64,000 bases of DNA from positions 216,743-280,742 of the forward strand of contig NZ_QXQB01000006.1 of the NCBI RefSeq assembly GCF_003605435.1, read 5' to 3'. Below, one piece after another: positions 25,524 to 34,740 of this stretch (its first letter is position 1; every line of letters starts with the position of its first letter). The position numbers and the translations under genes are program-made. The notes under the pieces were generated by a model. It did no database searches, was not told where the DNA came from, and saw only the letters and a program-made list of their open reading frames with translations. Origin of the DNA: Paenibacillus pinisoli (GTDB taxonomy: Bacteria > Bacillota > Bacilli > Paenibacillales > Paenibacillaceae).

Positions 25524-26753
25524 TTAGGCTCCGGCAGCTTCAATGTCAGCTTTTGGGCCGAAGAACTCGTAGTGAATATCCTCGCCTGGCACCCCCCACT
25601 TGATTAAGGAAGCCTTGACGCTCTGCATGAACGGCACAGGTCCGCATAGATAGTAGGCAGCATCGCGATTCGCGAGTACGGATTGGAGCCAAGCCGGCTC
25701 AATACGTCCTTCCCGATGATAATGTTGCGCTTCGCGGTCAGCGTCCGTAGGCCGCTCATAACAATATTGGACGGTTACATTGGCACTGCCCAGCGCAATG
25801 CTCTCAACCTGCTGTCTTAACGCATGCGCCCCTCCGTCTTGTGCGGCATGAATGAAGGTTACAGCACGCTCCGGATATTGGCCGGCTAGCGTATTCAGCA
25901 TGCTGACCATTGGCGTGAGCCCTACCCCCCCGCTCAGCAGCACAACAGGACGATGATCCGCGGTGTCGAGCACGAAGTCGCCTGCAGGCGCAGACAGATG
26001 CAAAGTATCTCCTTCGGCTATCTGTTCATGGAGATAGGTAGATACGATGCCTGCCGGGAATTGATCATTACCTCTTTCTCGTTTTACGGATATGCGGTAG
26101 TACGGCTTGCCGGGGGCATCCGATAGGCTGTATTGCCGGATATGCGTGTGGCTCTCGCCTGGAATTTGGAGTTTGACACTGACATATTGGCCCGGCTGGA
26201 ATGCTGCGATCTCACGGCCGTCCTGCGGCACCAGATAGAACGAGGTAATGACGGAGCTCTCCTGAACCTTCCGCTCCACGCGGAATGGCCGGAAATCCGC
26301 CCAGCCGCCTGACTGGCCCTGCGACTGCTCATACATCTCAGCCTCGACCCCGATGAAGGCATCGGCAATGACTCCGTAAGCTTCTCCCCATGCTTCCAGA
26401 ATTTCGTCTGTGGCAGCATCTCCAAGCACATCCTTGATCGCCATGAGCAAGAACTTCCCGACTATCGGGTAATGCTCCGGCTTCACCCCGAGACTGCGGT
26501 GCTTATGGGCGATTTGCTTGACCGCCGGAATGATGGCCGCCAGATTGTCGATATGAACAGCTGCCGCGTATACCGTATTGGCGAGGGCGGTCTGCTGCCT
26601 GCCCTGCTTCTGATTGGCGTGATTGAATATATTCATCAGCTCGGGATGGGCCTCGAACATGAGTCCGTAGAAGCTCTTGGTAATCGCGACGCCGTGTACT
26701 TCAAGCACCGGTACCGTAGATTTAATAATCCCAATGGATTGTTCGCTTAACAT
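25524..26753 (-). CDS. hmp: Flavohemoglobin (nitric oxide dioxygenase)
   Basis: It oxidises nitric oxide to nitrate using NAD(P)H, FAD and heme. The globin domain (residues 1-140) keeps Tyr29, Gln53 and the proximal His85. The FAD domain follows (RQYSLSDAP), then the NAD domain (LLSGGVGLTPM, YLCGPVPFM), ending normally at 409 residues. GGGAGGATG precedes the start. A perfect Crp-type site lies 116 bp upstream of the start, and a Crp-family gene ends 4 bp beyond its stop on the other strand. Confidence 0.95.
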   Translation of the reverse strand: MLSEQSIGIIKSTVPVLEVHGVAITKSFYGLMFEAHPELMNIFNHANQKQGRQQTALANTVYAAAVHIDNLAAIIPAVKQIAHKHRSLGVKPEHYPIVGKFLLMAIKDVLGDAATDEILEAWGEAYGVIADAFIGVEAEMYEQSQGQSGGWADFRPFRVERKVQESSVITSFYLVPQDGREIAAFQPGQYVSVKLQIPGESHTHIRQYSLSDAPGKPYYRISVKRERGNDQFPAGIVSTYLHEQIAEGDTLHLSAPAGDFVLDTADHRPVVLLSGGVGLTPMVSMLNTLAGQYPERAVTFIHAAQDGGAHALRQQVESIALGSANVTVQYCYERPTDADREAQHYHREGRIEPAWLQSVLANRDAAYYLCGPVPFMQSVKASLIKWGVPGEDIHYEFFGPKADIEAAGA

Positions 26754-26868
26754 AAAACATCCTCCCTCTACACCTTGATTATCGGACGCTGCGCAAAAGC
26801 GGCTTGTGATCTTGAGTGCCGCAGCGTCTCTTCATAATCTCAGTATAGGGAAGGATGAATGGGCCGTT

Positions 26869-26884
26869 TGTGATTCCAATCACA
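26869..26884 (-). promoter_or_regulatory. Perfect CRP-type palindrome upstream of hmp
   Basis: TGTGATTCCAATCACA is a perfect 6-4-6 inverted repeat and matches the TGTGA-N6-TCACA target of CRP-like proteins. It lies between hmp and the upstream GNAT gene. Confidence 0.65.
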
Positions 26885-26919
26885 CTAATCCGCAACGATT
26901 TGTGACGTTGCCGGTAAGC

Positions 26920-27954
26920 TCATCGCATACTGGAAGGCTGGCTGCCCAAAGCTTCCTTCACCTTCTCCATAGAGGTGACAATGCGATAATTGCCTCTGAG
27001 CGGGACATACCCGAGCTTGCGGTTAATCGAGAGGATCGGCGCATTCATGGAGTCGTTGTCCGTGCGGATATAGTCCGCTCCGCGGCGCTTGCCGGCCCGG
27101 ATGGTCTCGAGCTTAAGGGCGAACGCTACCTGCTTGCCGCGGTACGCGCGGTCTACCCCGGTAAATTCATGGTACAACCCGTTGGTCGCGGAAATATGCA
27201 GCACATTGGTCATGCCGACGAACCGGTCGCCGTCAGCGGCGATCAGAACCAGCTCAGGCGTAAAGCCGTCTACTTGCAGATTCCATTTCCTCCACTCGAC
27301 AAAATCAGGCACATCTCCCAAGAAGCTAGGAACATCCCTTAGCGTGGCGCATGACAGCTCGTAGAGCTTGCGCTCGCTCTCTTCGCCCGGCTCCTCCGCC
27401 AATGTCAGAAGCCGAAGGCCGCTGCCAGCCAGAATCGCCTCCGGCTCAATTTCCATCAACTCTATTGTCGTATCCCTCAATTGAAGTACAGACTGGTAAG
27501 CATGCCGCTCGATCTGAAAGCTTCTTCGCTTGGCGAATTCCAGAGCGCTGGGATGGTCGTCCCATACTTCAGAGATCAGGGCAGACGCGCCGAGCTGCTC
27601 CGCCCAATCGCAAGCATGCCGCAGCAGACGGTCTCCAATTCCTTGCCCGCGCGCCTCCGGCGCAACTACCAGCGTGATGCAGATATATCCCGGCTCTGTC
27701 CATGGCGCCCGCCAGGCCCATACGTATCCGAGGATATTGTTGCTTGAATCCACAGCTACGCGGCGTGTACGGTCATAGCCGGCGAGCAGTCCGTTCTCGT
27801 CCTTCCAGGTAGCCCCCACTTCATACAGCTTGCGGTCATCCTCTTCAAGGCGTTCTGCGGAAGCGGGCTCCGACCAATAGCCGCTCATTAGCACAGCCAG
27901 CTGCTCATAATCCCGGGGAAGCTCTAATTCACGTATGCGCAATGACATTGACAT
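26920..27954 (-). CDS. Tandem GNAT-domain N-acetyltransferase
   Basis: The 344-residue protein has two GNAT modules. The first (about residues 5-160) has the acetyl-CoA loop motif VAPEARGQGIGDRLL. The second (about 180-330) has TGVDRAYRGKQVAFALK as its equivalent, followed by TDNDSMNAPILSINRKLGY. Double GNAT proteins of this layout are common in Bacilli, and their substrates are mostly unknown. GGTGG precedes the first ATG; a second ATG two codons later is possible. It lies upstream of hmp on the same strand, but the operator between suggests a separate promoter for hmp. Confidence 0.85.
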   Translation of the reverse strand: MSMSLRIRELELPRDYEQLAVLMSGYWSEPASAERLEEDDRKLYEVGATWKDENGLLAGYDRTRRVAVDSSNNILGYVWAWRAPWTEPGYICITLVVAPEARGQGIGDRLLRHACDWAEQLGASALISEVWDDHPSALEFAKRRSFQIERHAYQSVLQLRDTTIELMEIEPEAILAGSGLRLLTLAEEPGEESERKLYELSCATLRDVPSFLGDVPDFVEWRKWNLQVDGFTPELVLIAADGDRFVGMTNVLHISATNGLYHEFTGVDRAYRGKQVAFALKLETIRAGKRRGADYIRTDNDSMNAPILSINRKLGYVPLRGNYRIVTSMEKVKEALGSQPSSMR

Positions 27955-28247
27955 CTATCCACCATCTTTCCCTGTATATAGCTCAAAGTATGAAGCAACG
28001 AAGAAGAGGGCGGTAGGGAAAAAATAGCTATGAAGCAAATGTTACTGACGGGTCATTAATCATTCATGCAAGTGCGCAATATCCAATCATTTACAAAAGA
28101 TTATCTCGGAGAATGATTTCATTTTGTTAGAATGAGGGCGTATTCAAGTACAGGGAGGTGATCAGAAGAAGAGAGCAAGATCAGTTTGCCTCGGGTAAGG
28201 CAGCTTGCGCGAGTGGTCATATTAAAGAATGGAGGGAAATCGTAAAA

Positions 28248-30335
28248 ATGAATGGGTACAAAAGAATCGTCTCCCTATTGTTGTCAGCGGCATTGATTGT
28301 CGGCTTATGGCCAATCGGACAAGCTTACGCAGAGGGGCCGTCCGATCCCGCACCTGTGCTTATGCCTATAGGTACGTCTAACGGCAAGTCCGTCCTCTTC
28401 GATAATTCGCATGGACAGACGGCTGGAGCGGCGGACTGGGTCATAGACGGCGCTTTCTCCGCATTTGGCTCAGCGCTGGCCGCTGAAGGCTACTACGTCA
28501 AGGAGCACCGCAAGTCCGGCCCGTTAACGGCGGGTGATCTGTCAGGGTATGATGTATTTGTTATTCCGGAAGCGAACATTCCGTTCAAGACAAGCGAACA
28601 GCAAGTGTTAGCCGACTATGTGGAGGATGGCGGCAGCATCTTCTTCATCGCGGATCATTATAACGCAGACCGCAACAAGAACCGTTGGGATTCCTCCGAG
28701 GTATTCAACGGATACCGCAGAGGGGCCTGGGCCAACCCGAAGGCAGGCATGGGCGCGGAGGAAGCGGCCTCGGCAGCCATGCAGGGCGTAGCGAGCTCTG
28801 ACTGGCTGTCGGATGAATTCGGCATGCGCATCCGGTACAATGCGCTGGGCAATGTCAATTCAGGCTACATCGTAGCCCCTTCCCAAGCCTTTGGCATTAC
28901 GGCAGGCGTCGGCACGGTGACGATGCATGCGGGCTCTACGATTGCCATTACCGATCCAGGCAGAGCCAAAGGCATCGTCTACACGCAGACGACCAGTGCG
29001 GCTTGGCCGAACGCAGTCGATCAAGGCGTCTACAACGGCGGCGGCATTGCAGAGGGTCCTTATGCGGCTGTCGCCAAGAAAGGGCTTGGCAAAGTAGCGG
29101 TCATTGGCGATTCATCGCCAGTCGAAGATATTACGCCCAAGTACAAACGCGAAGAGACAGGCGGAACCAAAACAACATACGACGGCTGGTACGAGATGGA
29201 CAATGCCATTCTTCTTACGAATATTATAGATTGGCTGGCTGCGCAGGAAAGCTATACGGATTTGACCCAGGTATCCGGCTTAACGCTGGATAGCGCGACT
29301 GCGCTGCTGCCTATGGAGAATCCTCAGACTTCCACAGAGCCGCAATTCGAGCCATGGTCGCCACCGGCGGCCGGCTACAAGTGGTGGGACCCTTCCACCT
29401 TCAAGCCAGGCTCCTATGGCTATTCGGCTCCAGATACGCCGAACCCTCCTGACGGCGATGGCAGTATCGAAACCTTTGAGGCAGGCGTGAAAGGGGCTTA
29501 TGCAACAGGGACGGTGACGCTGGATAGCGGCTCCTGGACGTTCGACAATGCGCTTATAGGCGATATGACGACGGATAAAAAGGTTGGCGCCAAGTCAGCC
29601 CGTGTTCGTGCAGACGGCTCCATCTATATGAATGCCGATGTGACAGGCGTCCAAAGCATTAAGGTGCAGCATGCGAATTTTGGCTCGGACAGCGGGGCGA
29701 CATGGAAGCTGCAAAAGTCGCTTAACGGCGGCGCTACGTGGAAGGATGCGGGAGGAGCGTATACCAGCGGCTCTACGCTTGCGGAACAGACGATCGTCAT
29801 TGGAGAAAGCGGCAGTGTCCGGTTCAAAATCACAGTCAGCGGCATTTCGGGCAAACGGCTGAATTTTGATCAATTCGAAATCGTGCCTATGCCGTCCGAA
29901 GTGCTGCTGGAGACCTTCGAGAATGGCGTCAAAGGCGCTTATGCTGCAGGGGCGATTACGCTGGACAGCGGCAGCTGGACGTTCGACAATGCGCTCATAG
30001 GCGACCTGGTAACGGACCAGAAGATTGGCGCCAAGTCGGCGAGGCTGCGCGCGGCGGGATCGATAGCCATGAACTTCGATCTGACGGGCGGCGTGAAGAG
30101 CGTGAAGGTGCAGCATGCGAATTTCGGCTCTGACAGCGGAGCGACTTGGAAGCTGCAGAAGTCTGTCAATGGAGGCGTTACCTGGACGGATGCCGGCGGC
30201 CCTTATACTAGCAGTGCGCTGCTTACGGAGCAGACTGTGCCTGTCAATGAGAGCGGCAGCGTCAGATTTAAGATTGCAGCAGGAGGCACATCAGGGAAAC
30301 GGCTTAACCTGGATCAAATCATTATCGTGAAGTAG
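28248..30335 (+). CDS. Secreted protein: GATase-like domain plus two tandem 148-residue repeats
   Basis: I do not recognise a characterised family. The 695-residue protein has a signal peptide (cleavage near AYA-EG, residue ~27). A domain of ~300 residues resembles DUF4350 or class I glutamine amidotransferase-like folds (VLFDNSHG, YDVFVIPEAN, VLADYVEDGGSIFFIADH). A linker follows, then two near-identical beta-rich repeats (about residues 407-547 and 554-694; ETFEAGVKGAYATG, GSWTFDNALIGD, VQHANFGSDSGATWKLQKS). ATG 28248 follows GGAGGG; the longer frame from GTG 28158 starts inside its own ribosome site. An external carbohydrate-related role is a guess. Confidence 0.75.
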   Translation: MNGYKRIVSLLLSAALIVGLWPIGQAYAEGPSDPAPVLMPIGTSNGKSVLFDNSHGQTAGAADWVIDGAFSAFGSALAAEGYYVKEHRKSGPLTAGDLSGYDVFVIPEANIPFKTSEQQVLADYVEDGGSIFFIADHYNADRNKNRWDSSEVFNGYRRGAWANPKAGMGAEEAASAAMQGVASSDWLSDEFGMRIRYNALGNVNSGYIVAPSQAFGITAGVGTVTMHAGSTIAITDPGRAKGIVYTQTTSAAWPNAVDQGVYNGGGIAEGPYAAVAKKGLGKVAVIGDSSPVEDITPKYKREETGGTKTTYDGWYEMDNAILLTNIIDWLAAQESYTDLTQVSGLTLDSATALLPMENPQTSTEPQFEPWSPPAAGYKWWDPSTFKPGSYGYSAPDTPNPPDGDGSIETFEAGVKGAYATGTVTLDSGSWTFDNALIGDMTTDKKVGAKSARVRADGSIYMNADVTGVQSIKVQHANFGSDSGATWKLQKSLNGGATWKDAGGAYTSGSTLAEQTIVIGESGSVRFKITVSGISGKRLNFDQFEIVPMPSEVLLETFENGVKGAYAAGAITLDSGSWTFDNALIGDLVTDQKIGAKSARLRAAGSIAMNFDLTGGVKSVKVQHANFGSDSGATWKLQKSVNGGVTWTDAGGPYTSSALLTEQTVPVNESGSVRFKIAAGGTSGKRLNLDQIIIVK
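29467..30331 (+). repeat. Tandem internal duplication, period 444 bp
   Basis: The two C-terminal repeats of the secreted protein are also closely related as DNA. For example, AAGGTGCAGCATGCGAATTT at 29661 recurs at 30105 with one change, a shift of 444 bp (148 codons). Recent duplication is likely. Confidence 0.85.
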
Positions 30336-30349
30336 GGGCAATAGAGAAA

Positions 30350-30380
30350 GAGGCGGCTGATCGGATTGATCAGCCGCCTC
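30350..30380. terminator. Bidirectional terminator
   Basis: GAGGCGGCTGATC and GATCAGCCGCCTC (13 bp, 5-nt loop) lie between the secreted-protein gene and the quinol oxidase operon. Confidence 0.8.
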
Positions 30381-30404
30381 TTATGCTATAGAGCGAGTAG
30401 GGTC

Positions 30405-30746
30405 TTAGGTTGCTACCGCATTGTATGTCATGATCCAGATCGAGCCTGCTACGATCGTCAGCATGATGACCAGGCCGAAGATCAGGGAGATCAGGTTGTA
30501 ACGAGGTTTCTTCTCGTCCCGGATATGCATGAAGAACAAGAGCTGGACTGCGAATTGCAGAATCGCCATGACGAGAATAAGCACCGTCGTGACTTGCTTG
30601 CTGAACATGCCGTTCATGACCGCGACGAGCGGGATGATCGTCAGCACGATCGAGAGCAGGAAGCCGATGACATACGACTTCATGGAGCCGTGGCCGCCTT
30701 CATGGCCGTGATCTCCATGCTCTGTATGAGCGTTATGGTTCGCCAT
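30405..30746 (-). CDS. qoxD: Quinol oxidase subunit IV
   Basis: This 113-residue protein has a His-rich N-terminus and three hydrophobic helices with the subunit IV motif ILQFAVQLLFFMH. It is the small assembly/stability subunit of a cytochrome aa3/bo3-type quinol oxidase. It is the last of four genes and starts 1 bp after the subunit III stop. Confidence 0.88.
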   Translation of the reverse strand: MANHNAHTEHGDHGHEGGHGSMKSYVIGFLLSIVLTIIPLVAVMNGMFSKQVTTVLILVMAILQFAVQLLFFMHIRDEKKPRYNLISLIFGLVIMLTIVAGSIWIMTYNAVAT

Positions 30747-30747
30747 C

Positions 30748-31395
30748 CTACATCACCCCCATCAGATACACGATTGTGAAGACAAAGATCCATACAACGT
30801 CAAGGAAATGCCAGTACAAGCTGATAATGTTGACCTTGCGCTTCGTAACCGGCGTAATGCCTCGGCGTCTGATCTGAAGAATTATCGCCGTCATCCATAC
30901 GAGGCCCACCGTTACGTGAAGACCGTGCGTGCCGACCAGGGTGAAGAATGCGGACCAGTACGCGCTTGTGCCGATATTCGCGCCTTCATGCACAAGGTGG
31001 ATAAATTCGTTTACTTCCAGATAGATAAAGGAAGCGCCAAGCAATGCGGTAATGATCAGCCAAGTGATCAACCCTTTTTTGTTGCCTTTGTTCATCTCCA
31101 GCAGCGCGATGCCGCTGGTGAAGCTGCTTGTGAGCAAGATGAACGTTGATGCTATGATGCCCGACATCTCGATCAGATCGCTGCCAAGCGGGCCGCCTGC
31201 GAAGTTGTTCCGCAGGACGACATAAGTGGCGAATAATGTGCCGAATAGAATAACGTCGGTAATGAGGAAGAGCCAGAAGCCAAATGTCTTCATCTCTTCT
31301 TGGTCGTGATGGTCATGGCCGTGACCGTGGTCGCCGCCATGGCTTCCGTGGCCGGCATGGGCGAGGTGCCCCTTGTTTTTAATTGCTTCTGCCAT
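30748..31395 (-). CDS. qoxC: Quinol oxidase subunit III
   Basis: The 215-residue protein has five helices with the COX3 motifs (GFWLFLITDVILFGTLFATYVVLR, THGLHVTVGLVWM, YWHFLDVVWIFVF) and a His/Asp-rich N-terminal tail. It binds subunit I and lipid in heme-copper oxidases. Its ATG overlaps the subunit I stop by one base (TAATG). Confidence 0.93.
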   Translation of the reverse strand: MAEAIKNKGHLAHAGHGSHGGDHGHGHDHHDQEEMKTFGFWLFLITDVILFGTLFATYVVLRNNFAGGPLGSDLIEMSGIIASTFILLTSSFTSGIALLEMNKGNKKGLITWLIITALLGASFIYLEVNEFIHLVHEGANIGTSAYWSAFFTLVGTHGLHVTVGLVWMTAIILQIRRRGITPVTKRKVNIISLYWHFLDVVWIFVFTIVYLMGVM

Positions 31396-33383
31396 TAATG
31401 AGCCCCCCTTGCAGCGGCTTCGGTCCGCTCAACTTCTTCGACCGGGATATAGTAATCCGTATTATAGGTAAAGGATCGAACCAGCATACTCACGATGACG
31501 CCGCCGAGTCCGAGCACAATCATCCATTTCCAATCCCAGACAAAGCCGAAGCCTGCAATGAACCAGAAGCTAGACATAACGAACGGTACGCCGGAGTTGC
31601 GCGGCATATGAATCGGCTCGAGCGGAGCTTGCTCTGCTTGCGCTACCTCTGGAGGATCGGCTTCGCCTCTTAGGCGGCGCTGCTTCTTCTCCCACCAGTC
31701 GTCTTGTTCTGTAACGACAGGAATACGAGCGAAGTTGTACATTGGAGCAGGCGATGGAATCGACCATTCCAGTGTGCGGCCATCCCAAGTATCTCCGGTT
31801 TTCTCTTTCTTGTAGAACTTGATGCTATGCGCAATTTGCCATACTTGGAACAAGAACGCGATACCCATCAGGAATCCGCCTACCGTGGACACGACGTTGA
31901 GCGGCTGCCAGCCCATATCGAAGTTGTATTCGTTGAAGCGGCGAGTCATGCCCATCAGGCCAAGCGCGTATTGCGGCATGAAACATACATAGAAACCGAT
32001 ATTCCAGAACCAGAATGCCCATTTGCCCAAGCCTTCATGAAGCTTGAAGCCGAACATTTTTGGCCACCAGTAGTACAGGCCCGCGAAGTAACCGAATACG
32101 ACGCCGCCGATCAGCACTTGGTGGAAGTGAGCGATCAAGAAATAACTGTTGTGGAACTGGAAGTCCGCAGGCGCAACCGATAGAAGCACCCCGGTCATTC
32201 CCCCAATGACGAAACACGGGATAAAGGCGATCGTCCACATCATCGGTGTAGGGAAGCTTAGCTTGCCCCGATACATGGTGAACAGCCAGTTGAACACTTT
32301 GACCCCGGTCGGTATCGCGATCAACATGGTTGTTACGGCGAAGAACGCATTGACATTCGCGCCGGAGCCCATCGTGAAGAAGTGATGCGCCCAAGTGAAG
32401 AAGGAGAAGAAGCTGATGGACATCAGTGCGAATACCATCGATTTGTAACCGAACAGCTTTTTCTTCGAGAAAGCCGAGACGATTTCGGAGAAAATACCGA
32501 ACGCCGGCAAAATAACGATATATACTTCCGGGTGACCCCACATCCAGATGAGGTTGATATACATCATCGGGTTGCCGCCGCCGTCGAGGGTGAAGAAGTG
32601 CGCACCCAGGTAACGGTCGATGAACAGCAGGAACAGAGTTACTGTCAGAATCGGGAATGCGAAAATAATTGTCGTACAGGAAGACAGTACGGACCAGGTG
32701 AACATTGGCATCTTCATCAACTTCATGCCTGGCGCACGCATCTTCAGAATCGTAACGATAAAGTTAATACCGGTTGCTAATGAGCCTATACCTGAAATCT
32801 GTATGCCCCATATATAGAAGTCCTGGCCGACGCCCGGGCTTCCTGACAGCCCTGACAGAGGCGGATAGGCGAGCCAGCCCGCGTCCGGCGAACCGCCGAT
32901 AACGAATGAAACGTTGAACAGCATAGCCCCGAAGAAGAACATCCAGAAGCTTAAGGAGTTCAAGAACGGGAACGCGACGTCCCGCGCGCCGATCTGGAGC
33001 GGAACGACAATGTTGAACAAGCCGAACATAAGCGGCATGGCCATGAACAGAATCATGATAACGCCATGCGTCGTGAATATCGCGTTATAGTGCTCCGCGT
33101 TCAGGAATTCCACCTGCGGAACAGCCAGCTGCATCCGCATGAGCAAGGCGTCAACCCCGCCGCGGAACAACATCAGAATAGATGCGATGATATACATAAT
33201 GCCGATTTTTTTATGATCGACAGAAGTTAGCCACTCCGTCCAAAGCCAGCGCCACTTCTTGAAATACGTGAGGATGAATACGATGGCAACCATAGTGATC
33301 GCAATCGATACTTGGGCTCCGAGAATGAGCGGGTCGCCCGTCACGAAAAACTCGGATGAAAAATCTTTGATTTTATCCCACAT
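31395..33383 (-). CDS. qoxB: Quinol oxidase subunit I (heme-copper oxygen reductase)
   Basis: This catalytic subunit reduces oxygen to water at a heme-CuB centre and pumps protons. The 662-residue protein has ~14 helices. The heme/CuB region is intact: TTHGVIMILFMAMP, WMWGHPEVYIVILPAFGI (CuB His and the crosslinked Tyr) and FAWAHHF-type FFTWAHHFFTMG. A histidine pair in LIAHFHQVLIGG binds the hemes. The long C-terminus and the subunit II partner without CuA indicate a quinol rather than cytochrome c oxidase. The start is 30 bp downstream of the subunit II stop. Confidence 0.95.
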   Translation of the reverse strand: MWDKIKDFSSEFFVTGDPLILGAQVSIAITMVAIVFILTYFKKWRWLWTEWLTSVDHKKIGIMYIIASILMLFRGGVDALLMRMQLAVPQVEFLNAEHYNAIFTTHGVIMILFMAMPLMFGLFNIVVPLQIGARDVAFPFLNSLSFWMFFFGAMLFNVSFVIGGSPDAGWLAYPPLSGLSGSPGVGQDFYIWGIQISGIGSLATGINFIVTILKMRAPGMKLMKMPMFTWSVLSSCTTIIFAFPILTVTLFLLFIDRYLGAHFFTLDGGGNPMMYINLIWMWGHPEVYIVILPAFGIFSEIVSAFSKKKLFGYKSMVFALMSISFFSFFTWAHHFFTMGSGANVNAFFAVTTMLIAIPTGVKVFNWLFTMYRGKLSFPTPMMWTIAFIPCFVIGGMTGVLLSVAPADFQFHNSYFLIAHFHQVLIGGVVFGYFAGLYYWWPKMFGFKLHEGLGKWAFWFWNIGFYVCFMPQYALGLMGMTRRFNEYNFDMGWQPLNVVSTVGGFLMGIAFLFQVWQIAHSIKFYKKEKTGDTWDGRTLEWSIPSPAPMYNFARIPVVTEQDDWWEKKQRRLRGEADPPEVAQAEQAPLEPIHMPRNSGVPFVMSSFWFIAGFGFVWDWKWMIVLGLGGVIVSMLVRSFTYNTDYYIPVEEVERTEAAARGAH

Positions 33384-33413
33384 GAGCTAGTTTCTCCTTT
33401 CGATAACGGTACA

Positions 33414-34394
33414 TTAATGGCCCGCGTGTCCGTTGTGTTGGTCTGATGCGTCGGCCGTGTTGGTCTCGCTATCGTTGTTCTTGCTGCTTCCTTCATTCTT
33501 GGAAGTGTCCGAGCTTGCGCCATGATGCGCATGCGCGCCGGTGCTGCCTTCCTCGACATATTGCGTTACGATCTGCTCGAACAGTCCTTCCGGGAAGCTG
33601 GAGAACAGCTGCACGTCAGAGCGGCCTGGTTTTTGCAATTCTTTATAGCCGTCCATAGTCAGAGCAGGAGCGTCTTTCTTCACTTCTTGAATCCATGCAT
33701 CGTACTCCTCTTGGGAGACGGCGTCGGCCTTGAACGTCATTTGGGCAAAATCCTTGCCGTTGAAGTTGGCGCCCGAGCCGTAGTAGCTTCCTTGCTCGTC
33801 AGCTTGCAGGTACAGCGTCATCGCCATGCCCGACATGGAGTAGAGCTGGCCGCCAAGCTGCGGGATCCAGAAGGAGTTCATTGCCGTATCGGATGTCAGC
33901 TGGAAGCGGACAGGCCTGTCTTCCGGGAATTTCACGTAGTTGACTGTCGCGATATCCTCGCCAGGATATTTGAACAGCCACTTCCAGTCCATCGAAGTTA
34001 CTTGTATCGTAATCGGCGCCTTCTCAGATTCGATCGCCCGTGAAGGCTCCAGCTTGTAAGTATAGTTGATGGTTACGGCTGCAAGGATGATGATGATCAC
34101 GATCGGAATGCTCCACCATGTCACTTCCAGCTTCGTATTGTGTTCCCAGTTCGGCTTGTATTTCGCTTTGCTGCCTGGACGGTCGCGATAGCGCCAGACG
34201 ATTACAGCCGTCATAATGAGCACCGGGACAATGATGACCGCGCACAGAACGGTTGATATGATAATCAAGTCCTTCTGGGATTGCCCGATCGGCCCTTTCG
34301 GGTCAAGCACGATGTACTGCTCGCTGCAGCCTGAGAGCAGGAAGACCATCGCAAGGAAGAGCCCTGCTGCCAGCATTCGATAATTACGTCTCAT
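33414..34394 (-). CDS. qoxA: Quinol oxidase subunit II, lipoprotein
   Basis: The 326-residue protein has a lipoprotein signal (FLLSGC, Cys23) and two helices. Its cupredoxin domain contains SMDWKWLFKYPGEDIATVNY and MNSFWIPQLGGQLYSMSGM but lacks the Cys-x3-Cys CuA ligands, which marks a quinol oxidase. The C-terminal ~45 residues are a Ser/Asn/Asp/His-rich tail. It is the first gene of the four-gene operon. Upstream lies a 330-bp structured repeat region that probably forms part of the leader. Confidence 0.93.
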   Translation of the reverse strand: MRRNYRMLAAGLFLAMVFLLSGCSEQYIVLDPKGPIGQSQKDLIIISTVLCAVIIVPVLIMTAVIVWRYRDRPGSKAKYKPNWEHNTKLEVTWWSIPIVIIIILAAVTINYTYKLEPSRAIESEKAPITIQVTSMDWKWLFKYPGEDIATVNYVKFPEDRPVRFQLTSDTAMNSFWIPQLGGQLYSMSGMAMTLYLQADEQGSYYGSGANFNGKDFAQMTFKADAVSQEEYDAWIQEVKKDAPALTMDGYKELQKPGRSDVQLFSSFPEGLFEQIVTQYVEEGSTGAHAHHGASSDTSKNEGSSKNNDSETNTADASDQHNGHAGH

Positions 34395-34412
34395 CTCGGT
34401 TCCAACTCCTTA

Positions 34413-34740
34413 AAGGTTTGTGAAGCATTAAGCCAAAGCAAAAGCTTGCTGGCTTGTAACAAACCTAGCTACGGAAGCATTCGCTAAGGTTTGTGAAGCA
34501 TTAAGCCAAAGCAAAAGCTTGCTGGCTTGTAACAAACCTAGCTACGGAAGCATTCGCTAAGGTTTGTGAAGCATAAAGCCAGATGCAATTGGCTTGTGAA
34601 GCATGAAGCCAAAGCAAAAGCTTGCTGGCTTGAAAACAAACCTAGCTGCGGAAGCATCCGCTTAGGTTTGTGAAGCAAAGCTTATGCGTTTTGAAGGCAT
34701 GCGCCTAAGGTTTGTGAACCAAAGCGCATGCTGGAATACT
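34413..34740. repeat. 73-bp tandem repeats with inverted arms in the quinol oxidase leader
   Basis: Two identical 73-bp units start at 34413 and 34486. A diverged third starts at 34559, and partial copies continue to 34740. Each unit begins AAGGTTTGTGAAGC and contains ACAAACCT, so AGGTTTGT and ACAAACCT can pair around an inner AGC/GCT stem. The partial copy at 34664 (AGGTTTGTGAAGCAAAGCTT) matches 18 of 20 bases in the rRNA leader at 63703. Confidence 0.85.
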
